Below are positions 1 to 8,066 of a stretch of DNA of 64,000 nucleotides, one piece after another. Source of the stretch: Ochrobactrum quorumnocens. Its GTDB lineage: Bacteria > Pseudomonadota > Alphaproteobacteria > Rhizobiales > Rhizobiaceae. The position numbers were made by a program, and so were the translations under genes. The stretch lies in contig NZ_CP022603.1 of the NCBI RefSeq assembly GCF_002278035.1, positions 1,431,501 to 1,495,500 of the forward strand, written 5' to 3'. The notes beneath the pieces are model-generated. The model was not told the origin of the DNA. It saw only the letters and a list, made by a program, of their open reading frames with translations, and did no database searches. How positions within the stretch are numbered: the stretch's first letter is position 1; each line of letters begins with the position of its first letter.

Positions 1-338
1 AAACTTGTTGCTGTGTTGAAGGCAAGGTCCGCCGGTACATTGCTCATACCCATCGGGTTAAAAGGCAGAGAACCTTGCGAGCGCTGCAGAAAGTAAAGAA
101 GCAGAAAGCCTGCAAGATTGAACAGCAGCATGGCGGCGGTATAGCTCGTCCAGTGCTGCTCTTCGCGTTCGCTTGTACCTGCTAAGCGAAAAAGCCCCCG
201 TTCGATGGGAACAAGGACAGGCGACAGGAAGGTGCGCTCCCCTGTGAAAACGCGCGTTATATAGCCGCCAAGCGGCTTTACGAGCGCGATGATGATCCCG
301 CAAAAGATGAGGATCTGTATCCATCCATTGATTGTCAT
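1..338 (-). CDS. kdpA: KdpA, potassium-transporting ATPase subunit A (N-terminal part)
   Basis: KdpA is the membrane subunit of the KdpFABC high-affinity K+ pump and carries the selectivity filter. About 112 residues are visible: a start MTINGWIQI, a first hydrophobic segment, the segment [13 protein letters not shown], and the family pattern PFNPx[15 protein letters not shown] just ahead of the first K+-filter loop. The reading frame is open to the window edge, so the gene continues to the left. The ATG at 338 has only a weak GGGA upstream. It lies 142 bp downstream of kdpF on the same strand, and that gap carries a palindromic repeat. The family call is secure from this stretch alone. Confidence 0.93.
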   Translation of the reverse strand, partial: MTINGWIQILIFCGIIIALVKPLGGYITRVFTGERTFLSPVLVPIERGLFRLAGTSEREEQHWTSYTAAMLLFNLAGFLLLYFLQRSQGSLPFNPMGMSNVPADLAFNTATS

Positions 339-360
339 GGTTTTTCCCAAGCCCTGATTA

Positions 361-470
361 GAGCACCGTGCGCCCAATCGGGCGCACAAGGGGCGCTCTA
401 ACACTAAATTGGAACATAATTTTTCCTGAAACTGATCCCAGTTTAAGGAATTATGCTCTGGCCTCAAATC
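361..470. repeat. intergenic palindromic repeat between kdpF and kdpA
   Basis: The segment begins with an inverted repeat (agagcaccgtgcgccc paired with gggcgcac...gggcgctct) and ends with a second imperfect dyad around ggaacataatttttcc and ggaattatgctc. It resembles the dispersed palindromic elements found elsewhere in the window. It sits inside the kdp operon, where a hairpin in the mRNA could lower or protect downstream message; that role is inference. Confidence 0.5.
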
Positions 471-480
471 GACTGCTTAT

Positions 481-570
481 TCAGAACCGTTCTGGACGAA
501 TGAGCGCGTAAAGAAGGTAGGCGGCAACAAAAGCCGCGACCAAGGCGCCTGCGATATATTCAATCAGCAT
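481..570 (-). CDS. kdpF: KdpF, small subunit of the Kdp potassium pump
   Basis: A 29-residue reading frame starting MLIEYIAGALVAAF and ending YALIRPERF. A single membrane helix followed by a short ARxE/RPERF-type tail is the hallmark of KdpF, which stabilises the KdpABC complex in the inner membrane. Length and position directly upstream of kdpA fit the family. The ATG at 570 is 10 bp from the stop of another tiny frame at 581-667. Confidence 0.9.
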   Translation of the reverse strand: MLIEYIAGALVAAFVAAYLLYALIRPERF

Positions 571-580
571 GGCGGGTTCC

Positions 581-667
581 TCAAAGCCTCTCGCAAAGGC
601 GCAAATAGCCAAGCAACATTGCGAAAAATGCGATGCCGATACCAAGAACGGCAATATCCATTGTCAT
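581..667 (-). CDS. 28-residue membrane peptide upstream of kdpF
   Basis: The frame from ATG 667 gives 28 residues: a short polar start MTMD, a hydrophobic helix and the tail YLRLCERL. It is spaced 10 bp from kdpF on the same strand, as for co-translated genes. Small frames ending in C-(D/E)-R-L before kdpF are familiar to me from other Kdp operons, but I know no established function or name. A role as an extra Kdp accessory subunit is inference; chance is possible for so short a frame. Confidence 0.6.
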   Translation of the reverse strand: MTMDIAVLGIGIAFFAMLLGYLRLCERL

Positions 668-812
668 TTTTGAATGCCCCTGGCTTGATTGCCTATGGGG
701 CTCCCTGTTTCACAGCGGGCATTATGTGGCGCACGCGCATAGGGTTTCGAGAGAGGAGAAAAGGCTGAAAAATAAAAAAGTCATATATGTGTTGGCGTCG
801 GGTGAGGGCCAG

Positions 813-853
813 AACGCATCCCGAAAAGTCGGACTCGGTTTTCGGGATGCGTT
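813..853. repeat. perfect 15-bp-arm palindrome (dispersed Rhizobiales-type repeat)
   Basis: Arms AACGCATCCCGAAAA (813-827) and TTTTCGGGATGCGTT (839-853) are exact reverse complements around an 11-bp loop. The core CCCGAAAAGT..GGTTTTCGGG matches the other palindromes listed in this window. It lies just beyond the terminator of the asparaginase operon. Confidence 0.7.
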
Positions 854-856
854 AAA

Positions 857-889
857 ACAAAAAGCGCGCCACAGAAAAAGGCGCGCTTT
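857..889 (-). terminator. rho-independent terminator after the asparaginase gene
   Basis: On the minus strand, AAAGCGCGCC and GGCGCGCTTT form a 10-bp stem with a 9-nt loop, followed by a T-rich run (TTTTTGTTTT). It lies 28 bp beyond the asparaginase stop codon. Confidence 0.8.
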
Positions 890-916
890 AGATTTTCTCC
901 CAGTTGCGGATGCGCT

Positions 917-1867
917 TTATGGGTTCAGATCGTCAAAAGCCTTTGTGAGCGCATCTTTTGGGCTTTTGCTGGCAACAAGGCTTGCCAGAAGAATGCGCGC
1001 CTGACCGGGGCGCAGGGTCTGCGAATGCACAGCACCGGCTGCAACCAGATCATGACCGCCACCACCGCCACCATAACCTGGCACCAGCACGCCGGTTGGA
1101 ACGCGGCTTGAAACCACGACCGGGATATTGCGTTTTGCGCATTGCTTCACAGCTTCAACGATTGTCGCATTGGCATTGCCGGAGCCGAGAGCTGCCAACA
1201 CTATGCCATCGCACCCTGCCTGAATGCTCGCCTGAAGATGCACATCATCACAGCCCGGATGGATGGCCACGATATCGATGCGTATAGCACTGACAGATGC
1301 AGGGAGGTTGATTGCATCAGGGGCTTCAAGATCGCGAACCGACCTGAAAGCATCGGCATGATCGCTGCTATATTTGAATGCACCCCATGCAGGCACGATC
1401 CGGCCGCCAAAGGCGATAAGCACGCCTTTTTCCCCATTGGCCGTGTCTGCAGCCAGATGGATTGCGGTCGTCAGATTGGATGGACCATCCGCATTGGGGT
1501 GATCGGCAGTGAACTGCGCGCCGGTGAAGATCACCGGCTTGGAAAGATGGCGCTGAAGATGCACGAGCAGCGCCGTTTCTTCCATGGCGTCAGTGCCATG
1601 CAACACGACAACGCCATTGATTTCCGGGTCTGCGATCTGCGCTTCAACAGCATCGCTGATGGTCTGCATGTCGATCAGCGTCAGGCTGGATGAATCCTTC
1701 GCCATCAGATCGATGGGGCGCAATCGTGCATCGACATGGCCCAGTGTTGCAAGCAGATCGTCGCCATTCAGCGTCGGCGTGCTTGCGCCATCTTCCCCGC
1801 GTTTGCTTGCAATAGTTCCACCGGTGGCGATGACCGCCACCAATGGTTTGAATTGCCTGTTATTCAC
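917..1867 (-). CDS. ansA: L-asparaginase, cytoplasmic type
   Basis: A 316-residue asparaginase/glutaminase-fold enzyme that hydrolyses L-asparagine to aspartate and ammonia. Visible active-site elements: TGGTIAS with the nucleophilic Thr at about residue 15, Ser-Ser at 60-61, HGTD with Thr92-Asp93, and Lys165 in GAFKYSSD, matching the two Thr-Lys-Asp triads of the family. There is no signal peptide, so a cytoplasmic enzyme is expected. The start is a GTG at 1867 preceded by GAGGGG. It is 13 bp downstream of an amino-acid permease and opposite aspartase, which fits Asn to Asp to fumarate catabolism. The symbol is by function only. Confidence 0.9.
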   Translation of the reverse strand: MNNRQFKPLVAVIATGGTIASKRGEDGASTPTLNGDDLLATLGHVDARLRPIDLMAKDSSSLTLIDMQTISDAVEAQIADPEINGVVVLHGTDAMEETALLVHLQRHLSKPVIFTGAQFTADHPNADGPSNLTTAIHLAADTANGEKGVLIAFGGRIVPAWGAFKYSSDHADAFRSVRDLEAPDAINLPASVSAIRIDIVAIHPGCDDVHLQASIQAGCDGIVLAALGSGNANATIVEAVKQCAKRNIPVVVSSRVPTGVLVPGYGGGGGGHDLVAAGAVHSQTLRPGQARILLASLVASKSPKDALTKAFDDLNP

Positions 1868-1880
1868 TCTTTCCCCTCAC

Positions 1881-3347
1881 TCAGCTGCTTTTCTTTGTAT
1901 CAGCCGCGCGTTGTTCCGCCAGACGATAGATTCGGTCTCGCAGACAATACCAGCCAATAACCAGTGCGGGTATAATGATAATCAGCGAACCGATGGTGTA
2001 GGAGCCGACAGGATAGTCCGCAGCCATCAGAACCAGAACGCCGAAGAGGAACAGAAGCGTCAGAATGCCGGTGTAAGGTGCGCCGAACATCCGGAAATCG
2101 GGACGGGCAATTTCACCCTTGCGTGACAGATGCCAGAGCTTGAGCTGGCAAAGGATGATCACACCCCAGGCAGTGATGATGCCGAGCGAAGCAAGATTGA
2201 GCGCAATTTCAAAGGCTGCGGCAGGCACGACGGCATTGAGTGCAACACCGATCGCTGTGACGACAGCGGTGACAGCAATGCCACCATAAGGCACGCCATT
2301 CTTGTTCATCTTGGCAAGTGCTGCCGGTGCCGAACCCGAAACAGCCATCGAGTGCAGAATGCGTCCGGTCGAATAAAGTCCGGCATTAAGCGATGACAGA
2401 ACCGCAGTCAGCACGACGAGGTTCATGATGATATCCGCACCCTGAACACCGATCTTGCTGAAGAAGGTTACAAACGGGCTTTCACTACCCGAATAAAGCG
2501 TATGCGGCAGCAACATGGTGAGAAGCAGAACCGAGCCGACATAAAAGACGATCAGGCGGAAAACGACGGTGCGGATTGCGCCGGGCATGATCTTGCGCGG
2601 GTCTTCGGTTTCACCCGCTGTCGTGCCGATTAGCTCGATCGAGGCATAGGCGAAGACGACGCCCTGTATGATCACGAGCGCGGGCAAGATGCCGTTGGGG
2701 AAGAAGCCGCCACTCTCACGAATGAGATGGAAGCCGGGCTGATGGCCGTCAATCGGTGTGCCGGATACGACGAAGTAAATGCCGACAGCTAAAAAGATTA
2801 CCAGCGACAGCACTTTGACGAGGCTGAACCAGAATTCCAGCTCACCGAAAACCTTGACCGAAAGCAGGTTCATCGAAAGCACGAGAACCAGTGCGGTCAT
2901 TGCAAACATCCACTGGTCGATACCTTCGAGCCATGGAACATAATGCTTGAAGAAATTCATGTAGAGCGCGACAGCGGTCACATCCGCAATTGATGTCATG
3001 GCCCAGTTGAGCCAGTACATCCAGCCTGCCGCAAAGGCCATCTTCTCGCCGTAGAATTCACGGGCATAAGAGACGAAGGAGCCGGAGCTTGGGCGATGCA
3101 TGATCAGCTCGCCAAGCGCACGCAGCACCAGAAACGCGAAAAAGCCACACACGGCATAAACGAACACAAGTGACGGGCCAGCCTGTGCCAGACGTCCGCC
3201 TGCACCAAGAAACAGACCCGTACCGATTGCTCCCCCGATGGCAATCATCTGGATCTGACGCGGCTTCAGTGCCTTGTGATAGCCGCGATCTTCTTCGGTG
3301 AAGACTTCGCGTTCGGCCGGTGTGGCCTTGATAAATTCCGTTGTCAT
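1881..3347 (-). CDS. amino-acid permease, APC superfamily (AAT-like)
   Basis: A 488-residue inner-membrane transporter of the amino acid-polyamine-organocation superfamily. The N-terminus has the AAT signature pattern QIQMIAIGGAIGTGLFLG, followed by about twelve hydrophobic segments and the FAYASIELIGTTAGE motif of helix 6. I chose ATG 3347 because GGGAGGAG lies 5 nt upstream; an in-frame ATG 36 nt earlier lacks this. The gene precedes asparaginase in the same transcription unit, so asparagine is the likely substrate (AnsP role). Proline or GABA permeases of the same family cannot be excluded from sequence alone. Confidence 0.85.
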   Translation of the reverse strand: MTTEFIKATPAEREVFTEEDRGYHKALKPRQIQMIAIGGAIGTGLFLGAGGRLAQAGPSLVFVYAVCGFFAFLVLRALGELIMHRPSSGSFVSYAREFYGEKMAFAAGWMYWLNWAMTSIADVTAVALYMNFFKHYVPWLEGIDQWMFAMTALVLVLSMNLLSVKVFGELEFWFSLVKVLSLVIFLAVGIYFVVSGTPIDGHQPGFHLIRESGGFFPNGILPALVIIQGVVFAYASIELIGTTAGETEDPRKIMPGAIRTVVFRLIVFYVGSVLLLTMLLPHTLYSGSESPFVTFFSKIGVQGADIIMNLVVLTAVLSSLNAGLYSTGRILHSMAVSGSAPAALAKMNKNGVPYGGIAVTAVVTAIGVALNAVVPAAAFEIALNLASLGIITAWGVIILCQLKLWHLSRKGEIARPDFRMFGAPYTGILTLLFLFGVLVLMAADYPVGSYTIGSLIIIIPALVIGWYCLRDRIYRLAEQRAADTKKSS

Positions 3348-3723
3348 CGCTCCTCCCTGAGAGCTCGGTTTTGATGAGGTCATCGCTTTATGCAGTGCTC
3401 ACAAGGGAAAACAGCAATCCCGAAGCTGTCAAAATACATGGGGCTCAAATGCGACCCGGCAATGCATCTTCAGTTGTGCTTTGACGCATATTTTTCTGAC
3501 ACGACCAAATTCTCGCAAAACGAGCCGGTCCTGAACATGCCTCAATGGTTCCCTGTTGAGTTTCTGTAAGGCTGCATGACAGATTTAATGGGGGTCTTAA
3601 CGCATATCGGAAAAGGCTAGTCAAGTTAACAAGTGTGTTGACGGCTACCGTAAGGAGGAGTAACCGAGTTAAATCTGTCAGACAGCATGACAGATAATAC
3701 CGTTTCGAGTTCAGGAGGAAAAC
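3348..3723. promoter_or_regulatory. divergent control region of permease/asparaginase and aspartase
   Basis: This 376-bp gap separates two divergent units. It contains TGACAGATTTAA at 3577-3588, its exact reverse complement TTAAATCTGTCA at 3669-3680, and a third partial copy GCATGACAGATAAT at 3685-3698 that repeats GCATGACAGATTTA at 3574-3587. The last two overlap in the palindrome CTGTCAGACAG (3675-3685). A strong Shine-Dalgarno AGGAGG (3713-3718) precedes the GTG start of aspartase. These are good candidate operators for the FadR-type regulator encoded at 5155-5880. Confidence 0.65.
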
Positions 3724-5127
3724 GTGGTCGGGACGCGCGTTGAACATGATCTGCTCGGTGCAAAGGAGGTGCCCGCAGATGCTTACTGGGGCGTCCATAC
3801 GGCGCGAGCAGTGGATAATTTTCAGATCACAGGTGTAAGCATCGGGCGTTATCCTTATCTGGTCCGTGGCCTGACTTTCGTGAAAGAAGCGGCAGCGCTC
3901 GCCAATCACGAGCTGGGCCTTTTGAGCCGCCAGCATTTCGATGCAATTGTCAGTGCCTGCCGCGAAATTCGTGACGGCGCGTTGCATGATCAGTTTGTCG
4001 TTGATGTCATTCAGGGCGGTGCGGGCACATCCACCAACATGAATGCCAACGAGGTGATTGCCAATCGTGCGCTGGAATTGCTGGGGTATGAGAAGGGCGA
4101 TTACGCGCATCTGCATCCAAACGATCACGTCAATCTCAGCCAGTCGACAAATGATGCCTATCCGACCGCCATCAATGTCGGGTTGATCGAAGCGATTGAC
4201 GAATTGGCTGATGCCATGGAAATTCTTCAGGCTTCGTTTGAGCGCAAGGCGCGCGCGTTTGACAAGATGCTGAAGGTCGGGCGCACGCAGCTTCAGGATG
4301 CTGTTCCGATGACGCTCGGTCAAGAGTTCCGTACCTTCGCGGTGATGCTCGGCGAGGATCGCTTGCGGCTTCTGGAATCGGCCAAGCTTCTGCACGAGAT
4401 CAATCTTGGTGCCACGGCAATCGGCACCGGGCTTAACGCGCCGAAAGGCTATGCTGCGCTTGCCTGTGAGCATCTTTCGGATCTGACCGGCCGTCCGCTG
4501 GTCACGGCCAGCGATCTTATTGAAGCAACCCAGGACCCCGGCGCTTTCGTGCATCTTTCGGGTGTTTTGAAGCGCGTTGCAGTCAAGCTTTCCAAGACCT
4601 GTAATGATTTGCGGCTATTGTCCTCTGGTCCGCGTGCTGGCATTGGCGAAATCAACTTGCCAGCCGTTCAGGCAGGCTCCAGCATTATGCCGGGCAAAGT
4701 CAATCCGGTAATCCCGGAAGTGGTCAATCAGGTAGCTTTTGCGGTTATCGGCAGCGATATAACGATCACCATGGCAGCCGAAGGTGGTCAGTTGCAGTTG
4801 AATGCTTTCGAGCCGATCATCGTGCGCTCTTTGTCTGAAAGCATCAGTCATCTTGGTGCGGCCTGCCGCCTTCTTGCAGAACGCTGCGTGGATGGCATTA
4901 CCGCCAACCCCGAAATCATGGCGCGCCGTGTGGAAGAATCCATCGGTCTTGCCACAGCGCTTAATCCGCTGATCGGCTACTATGCTGCCACCAAGGTTGC
5001 GCAGGAAGCGCTTGCTACCGGGCAGACCGTGCCTGAGGTCGTGCTTGCGCAGGGGCATATGACCGCCGACGAATTGCAGCAGGCACTCAAGCCTGAACAT
5101 CTCGCCAATCTGGTGGTTGAAACCTGA
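3724..5127 (+). CDS. aspA: aspartate ammonia-lyase (aspartase)
   Basis: A 467-residue member of the aspartase/fumarase superfamily, converting L-aspartate to fumarate and ammonia. The N-terminus EHDLLGAKEVPADAYWGVHT is typical of aspartases, QSTNDAYPTA and the superfamily signature GSSIMPGKVNP are present, the latter carrying the catalytic Ser. The start is GTG 3724 with AGGAGG at ideal distance. It is divergent from asparaginase and its permease and convergent with a GntR-type regulator gene. A fumarase is the main alternative, but the N-terminal wording and the asparaginase context favour aspartase. Confidence 0.92.
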   Translation: MVGTRVEHDLLGAKEVPADAYWGVHTARAVDNFQITGVSIGRYPYLVRGLTFVKEAAALANHELGLLSRQHFDAIVSACREIRDGALHDQFVVDVIQGGAGTSTNMNANEVIANRALELLGYEKGDYAHLHPNDHVNLSQSTNDAYPTAINVGLIEAIDELADAMEILQASFERKARAFDKMLKVGRTQLQDAVPMTLGQEFRTFAVMLGEDRLRLLESAKLLHEINLGATAIGTGLNAPKGYAALACEHLSDLTGRPLVTASDLIEATQDPGAFVHLSGVLKRVAVKLSKTCNDLRLLSSGPRAGIGEINLPAVQAGSSIMPGKVNPVIPEVVNQVAFAVIGSDITITMAAEGGQLQLNAFEPIIVRSLSESISHLGAACRLLAERCVDGITANPEIMARRVEESIGLATALNPLIGYYAATKVAQEALATGQTVPEVVLAQGHMTADELQQALKPEHLANLVVET

Positions 5128-5137
5128 TAACCGTGTG

Positions 5138-5172
5138 AAAGGTTCGCCTGATCTTTACTCCGGCGAGCCTTT
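5138..5172. terminator. bidirectional terminator between aspA and the GntR-type gene
   Basis: AGGTTCGCC and GGCGAGCCT form a 9-bp stem with one G-T pair, followed on the plus strand by TTTTTC. It overlaps the last codons of the convergent regulator gene, whose stop is at 5155. Confidence 0.65.
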
Positions 5173-5880
5173 TTCTTTGGCGATGATCGTCGTGACGGCC
5201 AGCTTCACTTGTCCGAGATGGTTCTGCATCGCAAGACGTGCCTGTTCCTCAGAACCAGCCTTGATAGCCTCGGCAATCTGGCGATGCTCGATATTGGAAG
5301 CCTCACGCCGACCGGCCATCAGATTGACGAGTTCCGATTGGCGTGAAAGTGCGACGCGGGCATCTGCAACGATCTTCCCAAACATCGCATTGCCTGACGC
5401 CAAAGCAATCATGCTGTGAAACTCGGTATCGAGCAGCACCCATTTATGCGGATCGGTCTGCTTGTCCATGCGGTCGCAAAGATCGATCAGCTTGGCCAGT
5501 TGCTCTTCCGTATGGCGTAGGGCTGCCCAGCCAGCTGCCGGCACTTCGATGAAAGGGCGAGCTTCGATAAGATCGCGCGCGGAATAACCGCCATAGCTCA
5601 GTTCCGGTCCAGGGGAGGTTTTGAGTACATAAGTGCCGCTACCGGTGCGTGTCTGGGTGAGGCCAAGTGTTTGCAAAGAACGTAGCGCCTCGCGCACGAT
5701 GGGGCGGCTGACACTGTATTTTTCGGCCAATTGGGCTTCGGAGGGCAGACGTGTTCCAACGATCAGCCGTCCGGTCGTGATCGCAGAGCGGATATCCTCG
5801 AACACGATTTCAGCCGCACTTTTCCGATTTACCGGACTGCTATTGGCCAACCATTCAATCACGACGCCGAACTCTCCCAC
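5155..5880 (-). CDS. GntR-family transcriptional regulator (FadR subfamily)
   Basis: About 241 residues with an N-terminal winged helix-turn-helix (LPSEAQLAEKYSVSRPIVREAL at about 45-65) and an all-helical FCD effector domain in the remainder, which in this subfamily often binds carboxylic acids through a metal. The open frame begins with GTG 5880, but GTG 5862 has GGGAGAG 9 nt upstream and may be the true start (235 residues). It converges on aspA across a shared terminator and probably controls the aspartase and asparaginase/permease units, with aspartate or fumarate as a possible effector; that is inference from position. Confidence 0.85.
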   Translation of the reverse strand: MGEFGVVIEWLANSSPVNRKSAAEIVFEDIRSAITTGRLIVGTRLPSEAQLAEKYSVSRPIVREALRSLQTLGLTQTRTGSGTYVLKTSPGPELSYGGYSARDLIEARPFIEVPAAGWAALRHTEEQLAKLIDLCDRMDKQTDPHKWVLLDTEFHSMIALASGNAMFGKIVADARVALSRQSELVNLMAGRREASNIEHRQIAEAIKAGSEEQARLAMQNHLGQVKLAVTTIIAKEKGSPE

Positions 5881-5973
5881 TTCTATGCAACTTGTCTAAC
5901 AGCTAGGCAATTTATGACAACAGGGCAACAAATGTTTCAAGCAAGTTGTGGGTTTAAGCGGAACTTGGACCAC

Positions 5974-6112
5974 GTCTCCCAAAAGTGGGAACCGGTTTTG
6001 GGGTAAAGACACGCCAGAGCGTGTTGCGCATAATCGCACCCATGGCGCTCGCTCTAGATTCTTTTAATTCTCGCATGTTCGCGAACGTTAAATGAATCCA
6101 TTTAACTGCGAC
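5974..6112. repeat. composite intergenic palindromic repeat
   Basis: TCCCAAAAGTGGGAACCGGTTTTGGGG at about 5977-6004 is the same core palindrome as elsewhere in the window. It is followed by an imperfect dyad gagcgtgt..gcgctcgctct and by CGCGAACGTTAAATG..CATTTAACTGCGACATG. The gap 5881-6117 between two minus-strand genes has no coding signal. Confidence 0.55.
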
Positions 6113-6117
6113 ATGCT

Positions 6118-6651
6118 TTAGCGTTTGAGGGCGTGATAGCGTCCGTGATGATAGACGAGCGGCTCTCCCTCGCCAGTGACGATCTTGAGCGCACGGCCAA
6201 TAACGATGGCGTGGGTGTGACGCTCGATGACCTCTTCAACCTCGCAATCGATAGAGGCAAGCGCGCCTTTCAGTGCCAAGGCGCCGCTTTCGAGTTCATA
6301 CCACTCAGCTTCGGCATAACGCGCCGCACCTCTTTCGCCATTCCGGCCTGCAAAACGGTCGGCTATGGCCTGCTGTTCGCCCGAAAGAATGTTGAGGCAG
6401 AAATGACGTTCTGCATTAATTGTCGGCCACACCGATGCAGTCAGATTGATATTGACGATGATTGTCGGTGGTTCGACCGAAAGAGCGGTCGCAGACGTGA
6501 CGGTTGCGCCGGTCTTGCTATCACCGGCTCCTGCGGTCAATACGCTGATGCCGGCAGCAAGCTGTCGCATCGCAGCTTTCAATTCATCCGCCGTGGCCGT
6601 ATCGGGCGGTAAATCAAGCGCTGCTGAGTTCAGTCTGTTCGGGTGTGCCAT
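6118..6651 (-). CDS. flavin reductase (FMN/FAD:NADH oxidoreductase), NtaB/HpaC-like
   Basis: A 177-residue flavin reductase-like domain protein. Features include AMRQLAAGISVLTAG near the N-terminus, the flavin-contact stretch VTSATALSVEPPTIIVNIN, FCLNILSGEQQAIADRFAG, and the C-terminal YHHGRYHAL. Such proteins supply reduced FMN to a partner monooxygenase. The partner is almost certainly the NtaA/SnaA-type enzyme encoded 108 bp upstream on the same strand. ATG 6651 is preferred over the TTG one codon earlier. It is the last gene of the ABC-monooxygenase operon. Confidence 0.88.
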   Translation of the reverse strand: MAHPNRLNSAALDLPPDTATADELKAAMRQLAAGISVLTAGAGDSKTGATVTSATALSVEPPTIIVNINLTASVWPTINAERHFCLNILSGEQQAIADRFAGRNGERGAARYAEAEWYELESGALALKGALASIDCEVEEVIERHTHAIVIGRALKIVTGEGEPLVYHHGRYHALKR

Positions 6652-6759
6652 CAATCATGCCAACCGGAAACGTTGGGAGCGCTTCCGGCCTTTTGTTTGG
6701 GGGAATTCAGTATTGTAGCCGCAACGCATTCTTGGGAGGGGGCGATGCGGCAACTGTCT

Positions 6760-8061
6760 TTATGTATGCTTTATTTCAGGCCGAGCAATATTGAGATGAT
6801 CACGTAATGTCGAGCCCGTATATTCAGTGCGGAACAGACCACGTTCCTGCAGGATCGGTACAACCTGTCTGTGGAAGTCTTCAAGACCGCCCGGGAAATA
6901 AGGTGGCATCACATTGAAACCATCTGCAGCTTTCCCCTCAAACCATTCCTGCATCCGGTCGGCGATCTGCAAAGGCGTGCCAAGCACGATGTGATGGCCG
7001 CGACCTGCGGCGACGCGAAGCGCAAGGTCACGGATTGTGAGATTCTCACGTCGTGCCAGATCGCGCAGAAGTTCTGCACGGCTGCGAAGCTGATCGGAAA
7101 TTGGCAGATCAGGCAGCGGACCGTCGAGATCATATTCGGCAAGGCTATGGCCGATGCGCTCTTCGAGAAGCGGCATGGCGCTCTTGATATCTGTCCAGCG
7201 GTTCAACTCCTTGAGCTTCTCCGCAGCACCTTCGAAACTATCGCCGATCACCGGCATGAAACCGGGCATTACCGCAACGCTGTCCGGTTCGCGACCGGCC
7301 TTCGCCACGCGTTCCTTCAGGCTTGCATAGAAGCCCTGCGCTTCGGCAAGGCTCTGCTGTGCAGTAAACACGATATCAGCAATGCGCGCTGCCAGATCCT
7401 GACCGGGACCGGATGAACCTGCCTGAATGAGAACCGGATGGCCTTGTGGGGAACGCGGAATGTTGAGCGGACCCTGCACCGAATAGTATTTGCCTGCATG
7501 GTTGAGCACATGCACCTTGTTTGGATCGGCATAGACGCCGTTTTCCTTGTCTTTCGGGAAAGCGTCGTCATCCCAGCTATCCCAAAGACCGCGCACGACA
7601 TCGACGAATTCTTCAGCCACCGCATAGCGCTCGTCATGCTCAGGATGGCTTTTCGAGAAGTTGTTTGCCGTGCGGGCATACGACGTGGTGACGATGTTCC
7701 ACGCAGCCCGTCCGTGGCTCAAATGGTCGATAGACGCAAAGGCGCGCGCCGTATGATAGGGTTCGCCATAGGTGGTCGAAGCTGTAGCTGCCAGACCGAT
7801 CTTGTCTGTGACCATCGCAAGTGCAGAAAGCAGCGTCAGCGGTTCAAAACGCGCAACCATCGATGGGTGAGCGTCAACGCCGCTAGTCAGGCCGTCAGCC
7901 AGAAATATCATGTCGAATTTCGCGTCTTCCGCTTCTTTCGCCACGCGGCGCAGCAGATCGAAATTCTCGCTGCCCGCTTCTGCATCCGGGTGCCGCCAGC
8001 CCGAAACATGGTGGCCTGCGCCTTGCAGGAAGAGGCCGAGATGCATTTGTTTCTTGGTCAT
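6760..8061 (-). CDS. FMNH2-dependent monooxygenase, NtaA/SnaA/DszA family
   Basis: A 433-residue bacterial luciferase-like (LLM) flavin monooxygenase. The N-terminus KQMHLGLFLQGAGHHVSGWR, the segments FDMIFLADGL, SHGRAAWNIVTT and HPVLIQAGSSGPGQDLAARI are characteristic of the nitrilotriacetate/EDTA/desulfurisation branch, longer than the alkanesulfonate branch. These enzymes use FMNH2 and O2 to cleave C-N or C-S bonds. ATG 8061 is chosen because it carries CCGGAG upstream and lies 6 bp from the end of the PrpD-like gene. Substrate is unknown; an N- or S-substituted carboxylate taken up by the neighbouring ABC importer is likely. Confidence 0.88.
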   Translation of the reverse strand: MTKKQMHLGLFLQGAGHHVSGWRHPDAEAGSENFDLLRRVAKEAEDAKFDMIFLADGLTSGVDAHPSMVARFEPLTLLSALAMVTDKIGLAATASTTYGEPYHTARAFASIDHLSHGRAAWNIVTTSYARTANNFSKSHPEHDERYAVAEEFVDVVRGLWDSWDDDAFPKDKENGVYADPNKVHVLNHAGKYYSVQGPLNIPRSPQGHPVLIQAGSSGPGQDLAARIADIVFTAQQSLAEAQGFYASLKERVAKAGREPDSVAVMPGFMPVIGDSFEGAAEKLKELNRWTDIKSAMPLLEERIGHSLAEYDLDGPLPDLPISDQLRSRAELLRDLARRENLTIRDLALRVAAGRGHHIVLGTPLQIADRMQEWFEGKAADGFNVMPPYFPGGLEDFHRQVVPILQERGLFRTEYTGSTLRDHLNIARPEIKHT

Positions 8062-8066
8062 GTCTT

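Noticed and set aside
3445..4554. 369-codon minus-strand open frame opposite aspA
   Set aside because: It lies entirely antisense to a well-supported enzyme apart from its tail, and the product shows no family motifs; it is a codon-bias shadow.
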